From Tubulanus polymorphus (taxonomy: Eukaryota > Nemertea > Palaeonemertea > Tubulaniformes > Tubulanidae): a stretch of DNA of 64,000 nucleotides. The stretch is taken from assembly GCF_964204645.1 (NCBI RefSeq), contig NC_134026.1, positions 15,518,650 to 15,582,649 of the forward strand, in the 5' to 3' direction. The notes below the pieces were generated by a model, which was given only the letters and a program-made list of their open reading frames with translations, was not told where the DNA came from and did not search any database. Positions 11,308-22,520 of this stretch are shown here, piece by piece. A program made the translations under genes and the position numbers. Numbering within the stretch: the first letter of the stretch is position 1; every line of letters begins with the position of its first letter.

Positions 11308-11652
11308 TCACATATTTTCCAAACTGGGTAGTGTCTTGCATGCACAGGCACTGAGGTAAGGTCTGAAATTTGCCATCGATTTGGCTTCCAACATATAGGC
11401 TTTAACGCTATGAATTCCTTCGCTGTTCTCGTCATTCAAAGTAGACAAAGATTCGTCTAAAATGCAGGAACTCAGTTCCCTTAGCGATACCGATTTTACA
11501 ATGTCTTTGCTTTCGAAAAGTATATAGTTGAAGGCTTCCTTCACGTTAAGTCCATTGTCTAAAGCAAGAACAGACCAATCTAACACAACTGCATCACCGT
11601 GTTTAATCGAAACGGAGCATACAATCATTTTTGCTACCTTTTCCCTTTTCAC
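11308..11652 (-). CDS. Hypothetical protein, 114 codons
   Basis: Uninterrupted frame with an ordinary amino-acid mix, no transmembrane segment and no motif I recognise. Its first ~15 codons fall inside the inverted repeat of the neighbouring fold-back element (the matching sequence is at about 13650-13690), so it may be a chance frame in transposon DNA or an exon partly overrun by the repeat. Low support. Confidence 0.25.
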   Translation of the reverse strand: MKREKVAKMIVCSVSIKHGDAVVLDWSVLALDNGLNVKEAFNYILFESKDIVKSVSLRELSSCILDESLSTLNDENSEGIHSVKAYMLEAKSMANFRPYLSACACKTLPSLENM

Positions 11653-11944
11653 GCTGTGTGTAACTCGACGACCTTGTCGGTGTTGTTGTCACCGTGAACA
11701 CTAAAATGTGGATAACGCGAAGGCGGGCATAACGCCCGCAGAAAAAAAGGAAAAAATGACTGTGCAACATCTCACAGCTATGCGGGCGAGCGGGTTTTAA
11801 TTTTTACTAAAAAAAAACACGATTGATGCTTTACCGATGCGGGCGAGCGCATTTTACTTTTTAATTTTTATTAGGTACTTTTTCAATGACGCGGGCGGCA
11901 TTTAACTTTCTTGAGAAACTAGGGTATTTCTTTGTGTGGCCTTA

Positions 11945-12190
11945 TACGCGCGCGCAAAAACAAACTTTCGTTTTTGCGCCCGCACAAAAACAACCTTTTA
12001 GCGCGCTAAAACGGATTATTTTGTTTTTTGCGCGTTAAACGTTTGTTTTTGTGCGCGCGCAATAACAAATATTCGTTTTTGCCCCCGCGCAAAAACAAAC
12101 TTTTAGCGCGCAAAAACGGATTATTTCGTTTTTGCGCGTTAAAGGTTTGTCTTTGCGCGGTCATATTTGTTTTTGCGCGTTTTCGTGGAG
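11945..12190. repeat. Tandem palindromic repeat, unit ~105 bp
   Basis: Two and a half copies of a unit built from GCGCGCAAAAACAAAC, its near complement GTTTGTTTTTGCGCGC, and ACGGATTATTT (at 12011 and 12118). Each copy is itself a fold-back of GCGC-AAAAAC motifs, giving alternating GC-rich and A/T-tract blocks unlike any other stretch in the window. Confidence 0.8.
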
Positions 12191-12930
12191 GACGGAAAAA
12201 AATATTTTACATGGCCCGAATCAACCGCCATACGGTATATAGTCAATCTGTCAAATATTTCAGTACCAATGCTACTAAGGCTGAGTTGTTGTCAATGGTA
12301 TTTCATTCAGTGTTATAAAACCTGTGATGAACTGATACATTTCTGTGTTGTATGCTATATGTTATATGACTTCATTGATGATTATATATCTCATTGTATC
12401 ATATATTATACAGCATAGCAATGATTTATTCTTCGTAGTCTTACTCAATCTTGATATTGGTGTATTGATGCATATGTATGTTTACAATATACTTAATTAG
12501 GCTGTTCAAGATTGAGAAACACTCATTAGTGAGTGACTTGTGACTTAACTAATGTATTTGTAATTACCCTTTATCTAGTTGATCTTCACAGTGCATGTAC
12601 TCTGTGGTCATGTTACCTAAGTTTTGTATGTACCGTTTGTAATGTTGGTATTACAGTTTACTATAAATATGTTGTGAACATCTATACATTTTGACAGATT
12701 AAGGATTATTTTTGACTAATGCTCAGAATGCTTGTAATTGGATATAAAATGGAGGTGTTCTTTCAAATATCAGCAAATAGATTATCCTGTGTGAAAAGTC
12801 TCGTTTGTAATTAAATGCGATGCATTGTAAAATAAAGCGATATGACACAATTCGGAATGTTGTTGTAAATTCTATCTGAATTCAATAGACCCATCCTTAC
12901 CTCATACATACGAGTTAGCCGCTGAAGTTA

Positions 12931-13200
12931 AAGGCTGGCTTATATATAGGCTGGCGGGATATGAGATCCTCCCAGTTGCTTCCCTTCTCAAAATCCTTAT
13001 CACGTGCCCATTTGAGCCGTTGCAGTTGCTAGTAATCGCAACCGACATAAGCAGGGAAGCAACTGGGAGGATCTCATATCCCGCCAGTCGGCCTCAGTTG
13101 CTGCGAATCGGAGCGCAGTCGACATAAGCTAGGCTGCGATCGCGGTTGCTCTCAGTTGCGTCGGTAGGCGTCGCGTTGCTTGTCGACATAAGCCAGCCTT
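12931..13200. mobile_element. MITE, 270 bp, with 13-bp TIRs and TA duplication
   Basis: Perfect 13-bp terminal inverted repeats, AAGGCTGGCTTAT at 12931-12943 and ATAAGCCAGCCTT at 13188-13200, flanked by TA on both sides (12929-12930 and 13201-13202). A long internal inverted repeat (about 12949-12982 versus 13043-13076) makes most of the left half fold back. A CGACATAAGC motif occurs three times in the right half. A TA duplication suits Tc1/mariner- or related transposases, but the source family was not identified. Confidence 0.85.
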
Positions 13201-13844
13201 TAGTGGATTTGATACGCCTTCAACAAATCTTCCTGATCCTTAGCTGCTATATACTATCTATAATCCAAAAACTTAGTACGGAGAGTATAACCAGGCAGCG
13301 GATACGGGGCACCAGAAAAATGCAACCAAATTTTGCAACGCTGGAAAATAAATACCACCGATAGAAATGCCACTGTTAGGCCACACAAAGAAAAACCCTA
13401 GTTTCTCAAGAAAGTCAAATGCCACCCACGTCATGAAAAAAAATCCATAATAAAAATTTAAAAGGCGAATGCGCTTGCCCGCATAGACAAAGCATCAACT
13501 GTCTTTTGTATGAAAATTGAAACCCGCTCGCCCGCATACTGCGTTTATATGCTCATCCTCGACATGCTCTTGGTAATCCACATTTACGGTGACAAAAAGA
13601 GCACACCAGGTGCGTTTCCTTTTACTTCATTTCGAGGAACCGTCGAAATAGCGAAAATGATTGTCTCAGTTTCGATTAAATGAATCGATATGGTTTGATT
13701 TTATAGGTTTTGGGGAGTGACTTAACTCTAAATGACGAAGTTTTTTATGGCATGGAAATATTGTCAAAATTAACAATTGAAGATCAAAATAAATTATACT
13801 CCGATTTGAAAATTAAAGATAAAAATGCTAGATCGTTGGACTGT

Positions 13845-14030
13845 TAAACTTAAATTGTTAAACAGTTTAACAATTTAAAATTTAAAAGCCTTACAATTTA
13901 GCATTTCAACAGTCTAACAATTTAACTTTTCAACGGTCTAACATTTTAACAGTCTAACAATTCAACATTTTAACGGCCTATCAATTTTACAGTTTAACAG
14001 TCTAATAATTAAACAGTCTAACAGCCTATT
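13845..14030. repeat. Degenerate ~20-bp tandem repeat
   Basis: About nine degenerate copies of a unit close to AACAGTCTAACAATTTAAC. Low complexity, non-coding. Confidence 0.75.
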
Positions 14031-14039
14031 ATTATACAT

Positions 14040-14670
14040 ATTTATATTTCTTAATTTGTATTATATAATTCATCATTTAGTTTATGAATATATCTATGAT
14101 TTTTTAAGCTTTTTACATTGTTATACTTCTTTATTGCTTACTTTCTTTCACTCATTTATAAAGTTAAAATTTATTTGATTAATTCATTAGTTGATCTGTT
14201 TCAATAATTTTGTATTATTATTTTTATGTCCATTTCCATTTAACTTCTTTAATTTCTTACTTAATATCATATTTTAATCAATCGGACCTTTACTAATATT
14301 CTCAATAAAAGTATAGGGCAGCTAAAATTAATCCTCCAGCAACTAAATTATGTTTTAAATCATTTTTCCCAGCTGGAATAAAACCATTCTCGTTCAATCA
14401 TTAAAGAAAAAAATTAAAAGTTTTTATCTTTTCTAGTTTTATTATCTTATGTTCAATTTCTTTTGTAACATCAACCAACTTTTTTATTTCAAATTGTTTC
14501 TTGCTGATTTTATTTTAATATTTATTGACGCTAGGAATACTTTTCTCTCTCCCATTTATAAAGAACAGAAAATATTCGTGGAGATGACTGATGTGACGAC
14601 CTCTCGACCTCTGATCTGAAAACGTCATTTTCCAATTACTCTGATCTTAATCTTAACTTTTTACACATTT
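14040..14670 (-). mobile_element. Decayed fragment of a Polinton right end
   Basis: From about 14430 to 14670 the sequence matches the right end of the Polinton at 63,050-63,280: the block TTCAATTTCTTTTGTAACAT, a TCTCCCATTTAT start-codon context, a CCTCTCGACCTCT block and an acacattt end. On the minus strand a start codon near 14555 opens a frame beginning MGERKVFLASIN, matching the first residues of the terminal Polinton gene before running into stops. 14040-14430 has the same AT-rich character and a hydrophobic minus-strand frame, probably another Polinton gene remnant. It is much more diverged than the copy at 45-63 kb. Confidence 0.7.
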
Positions 14671-15324
14671 TATCTTTAATATTCAAGGGAATGGAATTTT
14701 GAAGATGCTTAAATAAATCAATCGATCTTCGTTATATTTGTATCTACCAAGTGCCCATCAGCTTACGAAATGAGTCGGTTGAACACAAGTCGGCTGAATG
14801 TTACCTTTTCTGTTCCCAAAAAGGTCGACTGATTTTGGCTTTACCTTTCGCTCTACGATCCTTATCAGACACTTAGGTTCGTGGTGTAATGCATGCCTGA
14901 ATTCAGAGACCTTCATCGATTCCTCGCAAGGGTTTGATTCCATACCGCCAACACAAACCCGTCAATGGTCTATTATTGCCCAAGGTTTCTTTGGACAGGT
15001 TGCTGCTACTAGGCGGCCACCAGTGTATTGTATATTAAAGTAGCAATAATACGTTGATAAAATCCACTTCATTAACACCTGATTCATCCATGTTAATCAT
15101 ACATAGTAGTACAATGTACTTAGAGAATACTTATCAACACGATTTCTTTGTCCGTAGAACGGAACCCTTGTACTGAATGTTTCAAATCGCCAATAGTCAA
15201 TTGTCTCTCGCATTGATTGAAAACTTGTCATTCGACACCTAATTGTGGTAACAATAGTGGTATCATCGACTTAGTACACGCGTACTTAAATATTGTTATC
15301 ATTTGGATTTGGTATAGGTCCCTG
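14671..15324. other. Intergenic, nothing recognised
   Basis: Short open frames on both strands (around 14758-15043) have no recognisable domain. Treated as non-coding. Confidence 0.4.
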
Positions 15325-15915
15325 TTCCGTCCCGTTCCGGTAATTACAGTAAGCCTCCTTCACGAGACCGGCAATTCTACTGTTAGCCCGATACCACTGT
15401 TACCAGTGATACTGCCCGATCCTTCGGAAGACCGGTGATACTACTGGTACCCCGATATCACTGATACCAGTGATAATGCCCATCCCTTCAGGGGACCTGT
15501 GATACTACTGGTAACAGGTCATACTACTGTTACCCCGTAACCACTTACCAGCGATACTGGCCGATCCTTCTGGAGACCGGTGATACTACTGTTAGCCCGA
15601 TACCAGTTACCAGTGATACTGCCCGATCCTTCTGGAGACCTGTGATACTACTGTCAGCCCGATACCACTGTTACCAGCGATACTGCCTGATCCTTCTGGA
15701 GACCGGTGACATTACTATTACCCTGATACCAGTGATACTGCTCGATCCTTCGAGAGACCTGTGATACTACTATTAGCCCGATACCACTGTAACCAGTGAT
15801 ACTGCCCGATCCTTCTGGAGACCTGTGATACTACTGCTACCCCGATACCACTGTTATCAGTGATACTGCCCGATCCTTTTAGAGACCGTGATACTACTGT
15901 TACCTGATACCAATC
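15325..15915 (+). repeat. Minisatellite array, 64-bp unit, forward
   Basis: About nine copies of a 64-bp unit containing CTTCTGGAGACC, GTGATACTACTG, CCGATACCACTGTTACC and GTGATACTGCCCGATC. Copies differ by point changes and small indels. Within the unit GATACTACTG, GATACCACTG and GATACTGCC are related, so the unit probably grew from a shorter GTGATAC-type repeat. Confidence 0.9.
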
Positions 15916-16059
15916 GTCCATGCTTTGGTTGTTCGGTGGTTACCAGAACACCGTTTCAAGACGGCGGCTACGTAGAGGGCGCTTTAGGACAATACAGTGA
16001 GAAGAGAACAGCACGACCATAACAACACGGGCCGAAAGCATCCGTAGTAGCGCCTGGTA

Positions 16060-16450
16060 ACACTAACAGTGCTATCGGGGTAGCAGTAGTATTACCGGTC
16101 TCCTGAAGGGTCGGGCAATATTGCTGGTAACTGTGGTATCGGAGTATCAGTAGTATCACCGATCTCGCGATGGATCAGGCAGTATCACTGGTATCAGAAT
16201 TATCGGGGTGGCAGTAGTATCACCGGTATCAACCAGTAGCAGGTGGTCCCTGAAGGATCAGGCAGTATCACTGATATCAGAGATATCGGGGTAGTAGTAG
16301 TATCACCGGTCTCGGAAAGGACCAGGCAGTATCACTGGTAACAGTGGTATCGGGGTAACTAGTACGGTATCACAGGTCTCCATAAGATTCGGACAGTATC
16401 GCTGGTAACAGTGGTATCGGTGTATCAGTAGTATCACCAGTCTCTGGGGC
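16060..16450 (-). repeat. Minisatellite array, same 64-bp unit, inverted
   Basis: About six copies of the same unit as 15325-15915 but in reverse complement (GGTATCGGGGTA, CAGTAGTATCACC, GGTCTC). The two arrays face each other across a ~145-bp non-repeated spacer (15916-16059) that has no gene. Confidence 0.9.
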
Positions 16451-17780
16451 ATTGGATTTAGTTTCTCCTTCTAAGACCGGAAGAAAATACAACAGCTTAT
16501 TCCATCTAAACACTTGTTTACAATCCATTTCCAACTGAAAAATTGTAATTTATTAAATGAAAACAAATGAACACAAATAGTCTAACGCGAGGAATTTTAG
16601 TTACCTTAAAGAAAACGTGTAAGTACGAAACACACTGTTTTTACAAAAACACACCAATTACATTATCTACAGTTAATATATACCGTACTCACGCAGATAC
16701 TCACACAACAGTACACAGCAGAATACAGTTACCACCAGTTACGTGCTCACTCACCCGAACAAACAATTTACAACATGCAACGTTCCCTATCAAGTAAAGA
16801 TAAAGAACGTAAGGACATCATACGATATATATGCAAACGGCGATATCCAGTAAATTTTGATTTCGAGGCCTTACGTATAATATCCTAGCCTTCAATTAGT
16901 ATTCGTATCGCGCGAAGTAAGGATTGTCGATTTAGGTAAATCTCTTAATCGTATAAGAAATTTTAGCAATCAAGAGATGTTGATTTAGTATGATATTATA
17001 CCGTCCAATCAATGAATCGTTTCATCGTCATGCCTCGCCAATCCTCGAGGTCAAAATTTCATATTAAATACACGTCAAAAATGATTTTTACCCGTCAAAT
17101 GACGTAATTTGATTTCAAATCTGTTATGATTTATTACAATATAACATCATTATATCAAGGCATATACGAACTTAGGCTAACAAGACACTTGCCCTTTTAA
17201 TGTGAACCTGGTGTATCAAACCATCCACTCTAGAACAGTTTATCTTATGCTAGGTTCACACGCACACGATTTTTCGTCGAGGAATTGATCAACTCACAGT
17301 CGAGCACAACTATTTTGAAGTCATGTGTGTGAACGAAAAAGTTGCTCAATTTTCCTCGACAAAACTCTAGTCTCGACAAGTTGAGAGAAATATAACATGA
17401 TCTATTTCTCTCAACTCGAGGAGTCGATAGAAATCTAACCAATCAACATACAGTATGTTCGCGCGCATTTTGATAGTCTTCCTTCTGGTAAGAGAGAGCA
17501 ACTTATGTCTACGATTTCTAGAATGAAAGAATAAATCTCTCAATAATCTCATGTCTCTGAGATAGTTGATATATGAGACTCATGAATTCTCTTTTAGAAT
17601 TTCTGGAGTCAGGCGGTTCCAGGATCCCCTAACACCGGGCATGATATCCATGGATGCTAGATAACCGACTTCGTTTTATCTTGTTGATTTCTGCTTAAAT
17701 CATGATTTCTTGATCATCCTTTCCTGGGTAAATGCACTGCTGCATCTACACCCAGCTGGAGTTATGTGAACTATGCTGTG
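16451..17780. other. Non-coding, nothing recognised
   Basis: AT-rich, with short complementary stretches around 17260-17420 (CTCGTCGA-like). No open frame with support. Confidence 0.4.
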
Positions 17781-17832
17781 TGTGGGTGGGTGTGTGTGTG
17801 TGTTTGTGTGTGCGTGCGTGCGTGCGTGCGTG
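17781..17832 (+). repeat. (GT)n / (GTGC)n microsatellite
   Basis: Runs of GT followed by CGTG repeats. Confidence 0.9.
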
Positions 17833-17904
17833 ATGAAAAGATCTTGTAGTTCACTCGGCTGTAAATTTAAAGGAACTATTGGCCTGACATAATTAATTCT
17901 TTTA

Positions 17905-18265
17905 TTTTTTGCTGTTTGAAAAATCATAAAATTGAATGAAAATTCGATTTTTTATCAAATGTTATATTTTTTTACCGGCGGTGGTTTAATCCCGACTTGG
18001 GAATTGAATCATTTTTTATTAAATGTTATCTTTTTCGACCGGCGTCGATTTAATTTCGACTTTTTCACGAAATTAAATCATTCTTTGTTTTACTTTATCT
18101 TTTTTCGACTGGTGGCGATTTATTCCGACTTTTGTCACGGAATTAAATCATTTTTTATTTAATTTTATCTTTTTTCGACTGGTGGCGATTTAATTTCGAC
18201 TTTTTTTCACAAATTACTTTTTATTAAATGTTGTTTTTTCGACCGGTGTCGATTTAATTCCGACA
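17905..18265 (+). repeat. Left terminal tandem array, ~68-bp unit
   Basis: About five copies of a unit with GATTTAATTCCGACTTTT, ACGGAATTAAATCATTTTT and ATTTTATCTTTTTTCGACTGG. The same unit, reverse-complemented, forms an array at 22145-22520. The two arrays bracket a pair of broken genes and are read as the ends of one element. Confidence 0.85.
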
Positions 18266-18381
18266 AATTTCGTGATCGTTGTCGTAATAACGGAGGTCAC
18301 TTCGATTGAACGCACGTATATTCCGATACATGCATTGCATGCTGAATTGTCTTGGACTGCTTAATAAGGATCACACAGGAG

Positions 18382-19150
18382 ATGAAGGACCTCATTGTGG
18401 CTCTATTTCATCTTGGCTTGAAATATGCAGAAATTATCGAATATTTATGAACTTATGAATTAGGTGTTTTGCCAACTTTGCCAATGTTTTGGACGTCTGC
18501 CTATTTCTGCAGAAGAAACTTAACTTCTCAGGAGAACGTCATGGTTACCGTTGGTTTTCATGTTCAAGCAGTGATGGCTAAATTTGTTGTAAGTCAAGAT
18601 ATAATACGTCAAATACTTCAGGTGATCGACCGGGTTGGCATTGAAATACGAAGCTGGCGAAGATTAAGGCGCCGCCTTTACAGGGACAAAGGGCCGAATA
18701 TGACTTGGCACATAGACGGCTATGATAAGTTATAACCATATGGGATCTGTATACACGGATGTATTGATGGCTTTAGCCGTAAAATGATATGGCTCGAAGC
18801 ATATACTACAAACAACAATTCACACATTATCACCGGTTGCTACTGGCAATCAGTTGAGGAGTTGGGGCGAGCGCCCACTAGAGCTAGAGCCGATGATGGC
18901 ACGGAGAACTCGGTTGTTTGAGATATTCAACGGGCACTCCGAAGAAATCATGACGATGGTTTTCAGGTGACAATAGTTTTATGTACGGAAAAAGTACAGC
19001 AAACCAACGTATTGAGGCCTGGTGGGGTCAGCTGAAAAACCACGCTGCTGGATTTTTTATATAACTCTTCAAGAAAATACAAGATGAAGGTTATTTCACA
19101 GGTGATGACCTTGACAAGTCACTAATCCAGTTCTGTTTTCTTCATCTGAT
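18382..19150 (+). pseudogene. DDE integrase-core protein, broken
   Basis: From the ATG at 18382 the frame gives a helical N-terminus (DLIVALFHLGLKYAEIIEYL), a TGA-less stop at about 18445, then in the same frame an arginine-rich linker (RSWRRLRRRLYR) and MTWHIDGYDKL, the first catalytic Asp block. TAA at 18733-18735 interrupts, followed in frame by an IHGCIDGFSRK block near 18755-18785 and DDGTEN near 18892-18910 (second Asp). After a further stop and a frameshift, MYGKSTANQRIEAWWGQL lies near 18980-19035 with the Glu. This order of blocks is that of rve/DDE integrase-core proteins I recall from cnidarian and fish transposons. It would cut and join element ends. At least three breaks. Confidence 0.8.
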
Positions 19151-20045
19151 CCAGGTTAGTTACTTCTGATGTGAGTTAGTTTCGATCCCTTGTACAAAAG
19201 AAGTGTCTACTAATTTCGAAGTATCATTTTCATGACGAGCTTGATTGTGTTAAAATGGAACTTTCACCGTATTCGTAAATGCCGTACAGCCCAGCACATT
19301 CCCACCTGGCGATGATTAACCCACAATCAAGGAAATAAGTGAAATGGAATTTGATGTTTCAACCCAAATTCTATGAAATTAGCTAAATTACGAGTTTTTG
19401 AAAATTGCTCATGGCATTTGAAAATCCTCTTACAGTTTCCCTTCGATTGTGGGTTTATTTATCAACTGAATTAGACAGTTAATTGTGTATGAAAACCAAT
19501 TACCTAAAAAGATCCATTAATCGGCAGACTTAAAATCAAAATGTTATGACAAAAAATTATAAAGGGAATTCCATGCACGAAACTTTTATTATGAAAAACG
19601 AAACTGCTTTTATTATAGAATATTATGAATATTCTTTAAAATGATAATCTTACTGTCAAATCCAGACCAGGAAAACCTTTTTCTACTATTCTTAGCCGCA
19701 TGCATATATAGCCAAGTGTATACACTGTGTACAATTGCAATATAAAAGTATTATTCAGTAATTACAAAATTGTAATATTTCCATGCTTGTCAATATCACC
19801 AACCTTCGTACAATCAATTATAATTACCTGAATTCGTTAACGAGTTCTCTAGGGAAACTTCCTAGCTGGAGATTGGTAAGGGTAAATGAATGCGGTAGTT
19901 GAGGTATTTTGAAATCTTAATAAGGAAATAATTACATAGGAGATTACATAGAAATTTCATATCATTTGAAAAAAATTCTATAATGTACTTTTAGCCTTAT
20001 AAAAATACCTCATCGGCTATTTCGAAATAAATTTTCGAAATTTAT
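19151..20045. other. Element-internal non-coding stretch
   Basis: AT-rich spacer between the two convergent pseudogenes of the 17.9-22.5 kb element. No supported coding sequence. Confidence 0.45.
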
Positions 20046-21395
20046 CTACAGAATATCTACGCTCCAATATTCTTGACTACCAGATAAGATCACTCTTAAC
20101 ATTTGATTGAACTGAGCATAGTGATCTATTTCGGAAGGAAGTTTAAGGGTTTTTCCGTAAGTGTGTCCGATTGGCCGTCGGGAAGATTCACTCATAGGTG
20201 TAAATGATACAAGGATTTCGCCCACTGTTAGGAGGACCGACCCTGTACAAAATCTAAGCAACTTTGCTATTTCAGTTTCATCCACTTCTTTTTCTGACTG
20301 ACTTAATGCAGATACAACCAACGTCTTCAAAACTCCTTTCGGATTCGGTGTTAAATCTGTATAAATACGCTCAAGGGTAGCTAGATCTACGGGTGATTTA
20401 CTAGAAAATACAACCCTCATGCATTTTGCAGTATAGTTTGGTTTTTGGATTAGCTCTTTATATTATGTGCTAGTTCCTTGACGATATCACTGATATTTTC
20501 AGCATTGGGAGCCTTTCGACATTCATATGAATACAATACTTCTATAAGATCACCAAAATTAACAAATTCGAAATCTTGTAAGGCCTTCTTCAGAATATCT
20601 CTGCCCATCCTACTTAAGAACTTGAAAAAAATGATTCTTGAACGTCTGTTATATGAGTACCAAATACACACGATTCAATGAACGGTTTAGCCAACCTGAT
20701 GGGCCAGTAACCACAGTCATCGTGACCTTTTACCACAATCCGGGCAACTGCCATTCGGCCCTTTTCGTAAAAATCATGACGCAAAAATGGTACTTTAACT
20801 TCATGGCCAATGCAGTTTTCAATATAAAAACGTTCCCAGGAATGAGTGAAGACATCTCTGATTACACCTATACCGACACCGACTTCAGTTTTACCATTTT
20901 CGATGATTCGTTTCATCTGTATTGGTCGATGAAGAGTTTTATTATCATCAAAAGCTGATATCATATCTTTTATTATTTGGACATGACGAATTATTATCTC
21001 GGTGGGTTCAATACCGGGGTTCAATACCACTGGTGCCAGCTGTTGGTTCCATTTCTTTTGCATCCCGAGAACCCAACTCTCCTTAAGCATATTCAAAAGG
21101 CATTTTTTATTCTTTAGCGTCTTTTTATCATTTCTCAAACAACAATTGAAAATTGCTATACGATCTCCAAACGCCGGTACATGCGGTACATAATGCTTCA
21201 GCTGAGCATCGTTCAAGGTAGTGGGACGTTCCCATCTACAAAAAAATAAGACGGGTGCATTCATCTTTTAAATGAATTACAGTTTTTTCTGCTCCTCGAA
21301 TTATTCCCTACGAAACATACCTTTTCTTCCTCAAGATGCTTCACTGTCTTCTCATCAAGAAGTGAAGGAAGAAATAATTTGAAGTGTTCCTCCAT
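20046..21395 (-). pseudogene. HECT-like protein of the 17.9-22.5 kb element, broken
   Basis: A first exon probably starts at the ATG at 21395 (MEEHFKLFLPSLL...) and ends at a GTATGT donor near 21319; a T-rich tract ending TTTTTTGTAG near 21237 is a matching acceptor. The main frame (about 21240-20640) includes GVGIGVIRDVFTHSWERF and MAVARIVVKGHDDCGYWPI blocks; then frameshifts near 20640 and 20450 lead to the C-terminal part, with AKLLRFCTGS near 20245 and RRPIGHTYGKTLKLP near 20150. These last blocks resemble the C-lobe of HECT ubiquitin ligases, but the position of the catalytic Cys in the usual HTC is Tyr here. Known: HECT-like proteins of this kind are common beside integrase genes in aquatic animal transposons. 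The ubiquitin-ligase role is inferred and this copy is dead. Confidence 0.65.
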
Positions 21396-22144
21396 GACTG
21401 GAAATAACGACAACATACGTATATAGGTAATCATCAAAACATCGTGATAAGGTTTTCTAACTATTTCAGTGATGCCTCCAGCAGTCAGAGTGGGTCCTCA
21501 TTTTATCAAGATATGGTTAAATTTTAAAGGTTAAATTTTAGATCAGTATGTGGCTTTTCTTTCCATTTATTCTCACGGACGGCGGATGGGTGGGTGAAGC
21601 TAGCCACGTGAGCATGATACACCTTTTCGGTGCTGTAATATCGACTTTACCTCATTCAAAGTAGGCCACCTATTTTGCTGCACTATAGCACAAAAGTGTT
21701 TAGACCTCTTACCCTTGTTGACTCGTTTTGGGGGATCGAGGTGCTCTGATGGTCTCAGAATGACTATAGGTGGACATGCATTTTATCAAACGCCTAATTG
21801 CATAATCTGCAATCAGAGACCATGAAATCAGAAATAATGTGACTCTCATTTTTACGCGTTTACGTATATACAATGTATATATACCGGTAGGCCCTATGAA
21901 CCGAATCAAGTGTATTATGCAGCTCGTACGCGTTTTATTAATGGCCATGTGTAAATCTTATTAAGAGTGAGGATGGGGTGCTAAGTATTCTTTCCGGTCT
22001 CTCTTTCACTATAATGATTCAATGAGATTACGTACCCAAAAATGCTAAAGCTCTGTGCTTCTCAGTTATACGTCTGCTTACTACGACTGTATAAACGTAT
22101 ACGTCGGCTGACTGCAGCACCGTACCAAGTGAGAGCATTTCAGA
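21396..22144. other. Element-internal non-coding stretch
   Basis: No gene supported between the first exon of the HECT-like protein and the right tandem array. Confidence 0.4.
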
Positions 22145-22520
22145 AACGATTTAATTTCATGGAAAAAAGTTGGAATTAAATCACCACCGGTCGAAAAACA
22201 TAACATTCAATGAAAAAATGATTTAATTCCGTGAAAAAAGTCTGAATTAAATCACCACTAGTTGAAAAGAGATAAAATCAAATGAAAAAAGATCTAATTC
22301 CGCGGAAAAAGTCGGAATTAAATCGACGCCGGTCGAAAAAACATAACATTCTATAGACAATGATTTAATTCCGTGAAAAAAGTCTGAATTAAATCACCAC
22401 TAGTTGAAAAGAGATAAAATCAAATGAAAAAAGATCTAATTCCGCGGAAAAAGTCGGAATTAAATCGATGCCGGTCGAAAAAACGTAACATTTAATAAAA
22501 AATGATTTAATTCCTTTTTC
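22145..22520 (-). repeat. Right terminal tandem array, inverted copy of the 17.9 kb array
   Basis: About five units such as GATTTAATTCCGTGAAAAAA and GGAATTAAATCACCACCGG, the reverse complement of the left array. A ~130-bp higher-order unit (22225-22350 and 22355-22480) is repeated almost exactly, so part of the array has recently amplified. Confidence 0.85.

Larger units (their letters stand above)
11610..13690. mobile_element. Fold-back (long inverted repeat) element
   Basis: Two diverged inverted arms, about 11610-11940 and 13378-13690, face each other. The best-matching parts are the inner ends (GGCCACACAAAG at 13379-13390 against its complement ending at 11941) and blocks carrying GCGGGCGAGCG. 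No transposase is present. The interior (12190-12930 and 13201-13378) is AT-rich and non-coding. A separate 270-bp MITE is nested in the interior, so this element is older than that insertion. Confidence 0.7.

Noticed and set aside
20638-20958. 106-codon plus-strand frame
   Set aside because: Shadow of the HECT-like pseudogene on the minus strand.
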